Shown here in pieces: positions 61,546 through 64,000 of a DNA stretch of 64,000 nucleotides; the first letter of the stretch is position 1, and each line of letters opens with the position of its first letter. Below the pieces are notes generated by a model, which saw nothing but the letters and a program-made list of their open reading frames with translations, had not been told where the DNA came from and ran no database searches. The position numbers and the translations under genes are program-made. The stretch covers positions 1-64,000 of the forward strand of contig JAKAJM010000005.1 of assembly GCA_021813765.1 (NCBI GenBank). The letters are read 5' to 3'. The DNA comes from Nitrospirota bacterium. Lineage in GTDB: Bacteria > Nitrospirota > Thermodesulfovibrionia > Thermodesulfovibrionales > JdFR-88.

Positions 61546-62628
61546 ATGCCAAAAGTTGCAATGCCAAAAGTTCTGATCCAGCCGTCTTCATATGAAAACG
61601 TCAGCCCCGCGATAGACAGGGTTTTTGAGCTCTTCCCTTTGGAGGTCCGGGGCAAAAAAGTTCTTATAAAGCCCAATGTCCTGAGGGCTTCGGAGGCAAG
61701 GGAAAGCATTGTCACAAATCCGGCAGTCCTGCGCGCCGTTGTCGAAAAGATCGAGAAAATGGGGGCCGCTTCCATCATCGTTGGGGACAATCCGGGACTG
61801 TTCGACTACGGGGCGAACGAGGAGAGTTTCATAAAAACCGGCCTTATGGAGGCATCCGGAGGGCATTATCTAAACATAGGTGACGATTCGGTGAAACTGG
61901 AATTCAATGCCCGGTTCATGCCGTCCGTCAGCGTTTCGCGGGCTGTAATGGAAGCGGATATAGTCATCAGTCTGCCTAAATTCAAGACCCATGGGCTGAC
62001 CGTTGTAACCGGAGCGATAAAAAACAGTTACGGCATTTTGCCCGGCGCGCAGAAAGCCATGTTGCACAAGGCGGCGGGCAGCCCCGAGCGCTTTCACGAG
62101 GTGGTGGTGGATGTCTTCCGCCTGCGTGTGCCTGACCTGTTCATAGTGGACGCGATAGTGGGAATGGAAGGCAACGGGCCTGCTTCTCCCGATCTTAGGG
62201 ACATAGGGCTTATTCTCGCCTCGGACAACGCGGTAGCCGTGGATGCCGTGATCGCAACCATGATGGGGTGCGAGCCCGCGCGCCTCAGGTTCCTTCAAAA
62301 GGCCAAGGAGACGGGCCTTGGGGACTATGACCTTAAGACGATAGAGGTGATCGGCGAGCTGAAACGCCTGCCTGATTTCAAGCTGCCTGCCCTGGGCGGG
62401 GAGACCCTGCTTCGCAATGAGGCCATCCAGCAGATGATCCATGACCGGACGGTGCTTCGTCCGCAGGCCGATCCGGACAGGTGCACCGGCTGCGGCACCT
62501 GCATTGATCATTGCCCGATGTCTGCGCTCTCCATCAAAGCTGCCATTCCGCAGGTGGATCCAGGGGCCTGCATAGCGTGCTTTTGCTGCCAGGAGATGTG
62601 CCCGGAAAAGGCCATCGCCCTTAGGTGA
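61546..62628 (+). CDS. DUF362 protein with C-terminal 2[4Fe-4S] ferredoxin domain
   Basis: The DUF362 part has VLIKPNVLRASEARESIVTN, then VVEKIEKMGAASIIVGDNPG, ADIVISLPKFKTHGLTVVTG and NSYGILPGAQKAMLHK. The C-terminal ferredoxin has CTGCGTCIDHCPM and CIACFCCQEMCPEKA. Biochemistry of DUF362 is open. The N-terminus is duplicated: MPKVAMPKV is coded by ATGCCAAAAGTT-GCA-ATGCCAAAAGTT, giving in-frame starts at 61546 and 61561; AAAGGTG favours the first. It converges on the aldehyde dehydrogenase. Confidence 0.9.
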   Translation: MPKVAMPKVLIQPSSYENVSPAIDRVFELFPLEVRGKKVLIKPNVLRASEARESIVTNPAVLRAVVEKIEKMGAASIIVGDNPGLFDYGANEESFIKTGLMEASGGHYLNIGDDSVKLEFNARFMPSVSVSRAVMEADIVISLPKFKTHGLTVVTGAIKNSYGILPGAQKAMLHKAAGSPERFHEVVVDVFRLRVPDLFIVDAIVGMEGNGPASPDLRDIGLILASDNAVAVDAVIATMMGCEPARLRFLQKAKETGLGDYDLKTIEVIGELKRLPDFKLPALGGETLLRNEAIQQMIHDRTVLRPQADPDRCTGCGTCIDHCPMSALSIKAAIPQVDPGACIACFCCQEMCPEKAIALR

Positions 62629-62658
62629 AATCTTTCTCGGATGGGATACGGATGAGAT

Positions 62659-64000
62659 TCAGATAAGCCGCAGGGCCATGAGCCTTGGCTCCGTCATTTC
62701 CTCGATCGCGTACTTTACGCCCTCCCTGCCTGCCCCGGACTGCTTGATGCCCCCATATGGCATGTGGTCCACCCTGAAGGTAGGGACCCCGTTTATTACC
62801 ACGCCGCCCACATGCAGGGTCTCGAATGCCGTGAAGGCGCGCTTGAGGTTTCCCGTAAAGACCCCCGCCTGAAGCCCGTAAACCGAGGCGTTGATGGCAT
62901 CAAGCCCTGCTTCAAAACTTTCAACAGGAGTCACGGTCACAACAGGGGCGAACACCTCCATGCAGCTCAGTTTCATCCACGGGGTGGCATCGGTAACCAC
63001 GGTGGGCTCGTAGAAAAAATCCCCGCTTCTTTTCCCCCCGGTGACCACTTTTGCGCCGCAGGACACAGCCTCTTCGACCCAGGCGGAGACCCTGGAAAGG
63101 TTGTCCTCGTCTATCAGCGGCCCCACCTGCACGGATTCGTCCAGGGGGTCTCCCATCTTTAATGATCTCACCCCGGCCACAAACCGCTCCAGGAAAGCAT
63201 CGTGTATCTTCCGGTGGACATATATCCTCTGCACGGAGATGCAGATCTGGCCGGCATAGGAAAAAGACCCGGCCAGCGTACGGTTTACCGCATGTCCCAG
63301 GTCACAGTCCTCATCCAGGAGCACCCCGGCGTTTCCGCCCAGCTCCAGTATCACCTTTTTGTCATATGCAAGCCGCTTCAAACTCCACCCCACGATAGCG
63401 CTCCCGGTAAAGGAAAGCACCTTTATCCTGGGGTCGGTGATGGCAGGTTCGATATCCTTGCCTCCGGCGGGCAGGACGCTTAAACAGCCCTCCGGCATTC
63501 CTGCATCCATCAGGGCCTCTCCCAGCATAAGGGCGGACAAAGGGGTCTTTGAGGCCGGCTTGATGATGACGGGGTTGCCTGCGGCGATGGCGGGGGCAAC
63601 CTTGTGGGCCACCAGGTTAAGGGGGAAATTAAACGGGGTGATCCCAAGGACAGGCCCCGACGGGAACCTTCTGGTGATCCCCCAGCGGCCCTCGGAGACG
63701 GTGTTTCTGTCCAGGGCCATGAACTCTCCATTAAAGCTCCTTGAAGCCTCTTCGGAGGCTATCCGGAACGTAAGGGATGCCCTTTCCGCCTCCATCCTTG
63801 CCTCACGAATGGGTTTGCCGTTTTCAAGGGTGATGGTTCGGGCGATCTCCTCCTTTCTTTCCAGAAGCGCATCGGAGGCCTTCTGCAGGATGCGGGCCTT
63901 CCTGTGCGAGGGGAGGGATGCCATCAAAGGAGCGGCGCCTTCGGCCAGCTTGAGCGCCTCTTCTATTTCAGCGGGCCCGGCCTGGCAGACTTTGACCAGG
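62659..64000 (-). CDS. aldehyde dehydrogenase family protein (N-terminus beyond window)
   Basis: The frame stays open to the window edge, so the N-terminal part is missing. FNFPLNLVAHKVAPAIAAG, FTGSAIVGWSLKRLA (NAD-binding), LELGGNAGVLL with the general-base Glu, AGQICISVQRIYV with the catalytic Cys, and EVFAPVVTV are in order. The C-terminus PYGGIKQSGAGREG is the usual tail. ELGGNA and CISVQR place it with non-phosphorylating glyceraldehyde-phosphate, lactaldehyde or succinate-semialdehyde dehydrogenases; the substrate cannot be fixed. Confidence 0.92.
   Translation of the reverse strand, partial: LVKVCQAGPAEIEEALKLAEGAAPLMASLPSHRKARILQKASDALLERKEEIARTITLENGKPIREARMEAERASLTFRIASEEASRSFNGEFMALDRNTVSEGRWGITRRFPSGPVLGITPFNFPLNLVAHKVAPAIAAGNPVIIKPASKTPLSALMLGEALMDAGMPEGCLSVLPAGGKDIEPAITDPRIKVLSFTGSAIVGWSLKRLAYDKKVILELGGNAGVLLDEDCDLGHAVNRTLAGSFSYAGQICISVQRIYVHRKIHDAFLERFVAGVRSLKMGDPLDESVQVGPLIDEDNLSRVSAWVEEAVSCGAKVVTGGKRSGDFFYEPTVVTDATPWMKLSCMEVFAPVVTVTPVESFEAGLDAINASVYGLQAGVFTGNLKRAFTAFETLHVGGVVINGVPTFRVDHMPYGGIKQSGAGREGVKYAIEEMTEPRLMALRLI

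Overview
This window comes from a diderm bacterium with moderately high GC. It opens with the tail of a LolC/LolE-type lipoprotein-releasing permease, which implies an outer membrane. A four-subunit 2-oxoacid:ferredoxin oxidoreductase, several radical-SAM enzymes and a DUF362 ferredoxin protein suggest anaerobic or microaerophilic metabolism. Gene content and protein style fit Nitrospirota (Thermodesulfovibrio-like) or a Desulfobacterota-like lineage. That placement is my inference; the sequence alone does not prove it. Nearly everything is ordinary chromosomal housekeeping. I see no phage, transposase, CRISPR array or integron.

Layout: 0-7.5 kb holds a small secreted protein, a putative Cys-rich miniprotein, rsmG-mnmG (minus strand), a cold-shock gene with a long leader, a conserved Cys protein, lipA, an AlaC/DapL-like aminotransferase and a stand-alone pyruvate-kinase C-domain protein. 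From 7.6 to 15.2 kb runs galU-hsp20-lon-thiL-DUF2062-rimO-M50 protease, mostly overlapping. From 15.3 to 33.5 kb lies a complete division and cell wall (dcw) cluster in canonical order, mraZ-rsmH-ftsL-ftsI-murE-murF-mraY-murD-ftsW-murG-murC-murB-ddl-ftsQ-ftsA-ftsZ. It has a near-consensus promoter, three TGGNN repeats that look like a MraZ operator, and a strong terminator after ftsZ. Next come a second cold-shock gene, a DUF3786 protein beside a B12-type radical SAM protein, tgt, and the porGDAB operon. At 41-45 kb a TPP riboswitch with a visible expression platform controls thiS-thiG-thiE-thiC. Two diverged copies of a ~140 bp dispersed repeat bracket that region. From 45 to 55.5 kb are a universal stress protein, an ABC-F ATPase, an HD hydrolase, a metallophosphoesterase, a GH13 glycosidase, a YCII protein, an orphan histidine kinase, tRNA-Pro(CGG) and a cardiolipin synthase. 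The window ends with an ACT-malic enzyme, a nucleotidyltransferase-like/TPM/LemA/FtsH/DUF362 run and a cut-off aldehyde dehydrogenase.

The most unusual signals are sequence-level. Short tandem duplications with 15-22 bp periods recur at gene ends and inside otherwise conserved enzymes; ThiE carries three 18-bp units and ThiL two. Lys-rich A-tract insertions recur in conserved proteins. A Lys-rich tail for FtsI appears to be cut off by a one-base frameshift. The dispersed repeat pair flanks the thiamin operon. I found no clear candidate for an entirely new multi-gene system. The best small unknowns are the Cys-rich ORF behind rsmG, the Cys protein behind the cold-shock gene, and the nucleotidyltransferase-TPM-LemA-FtsH neighbourhood.
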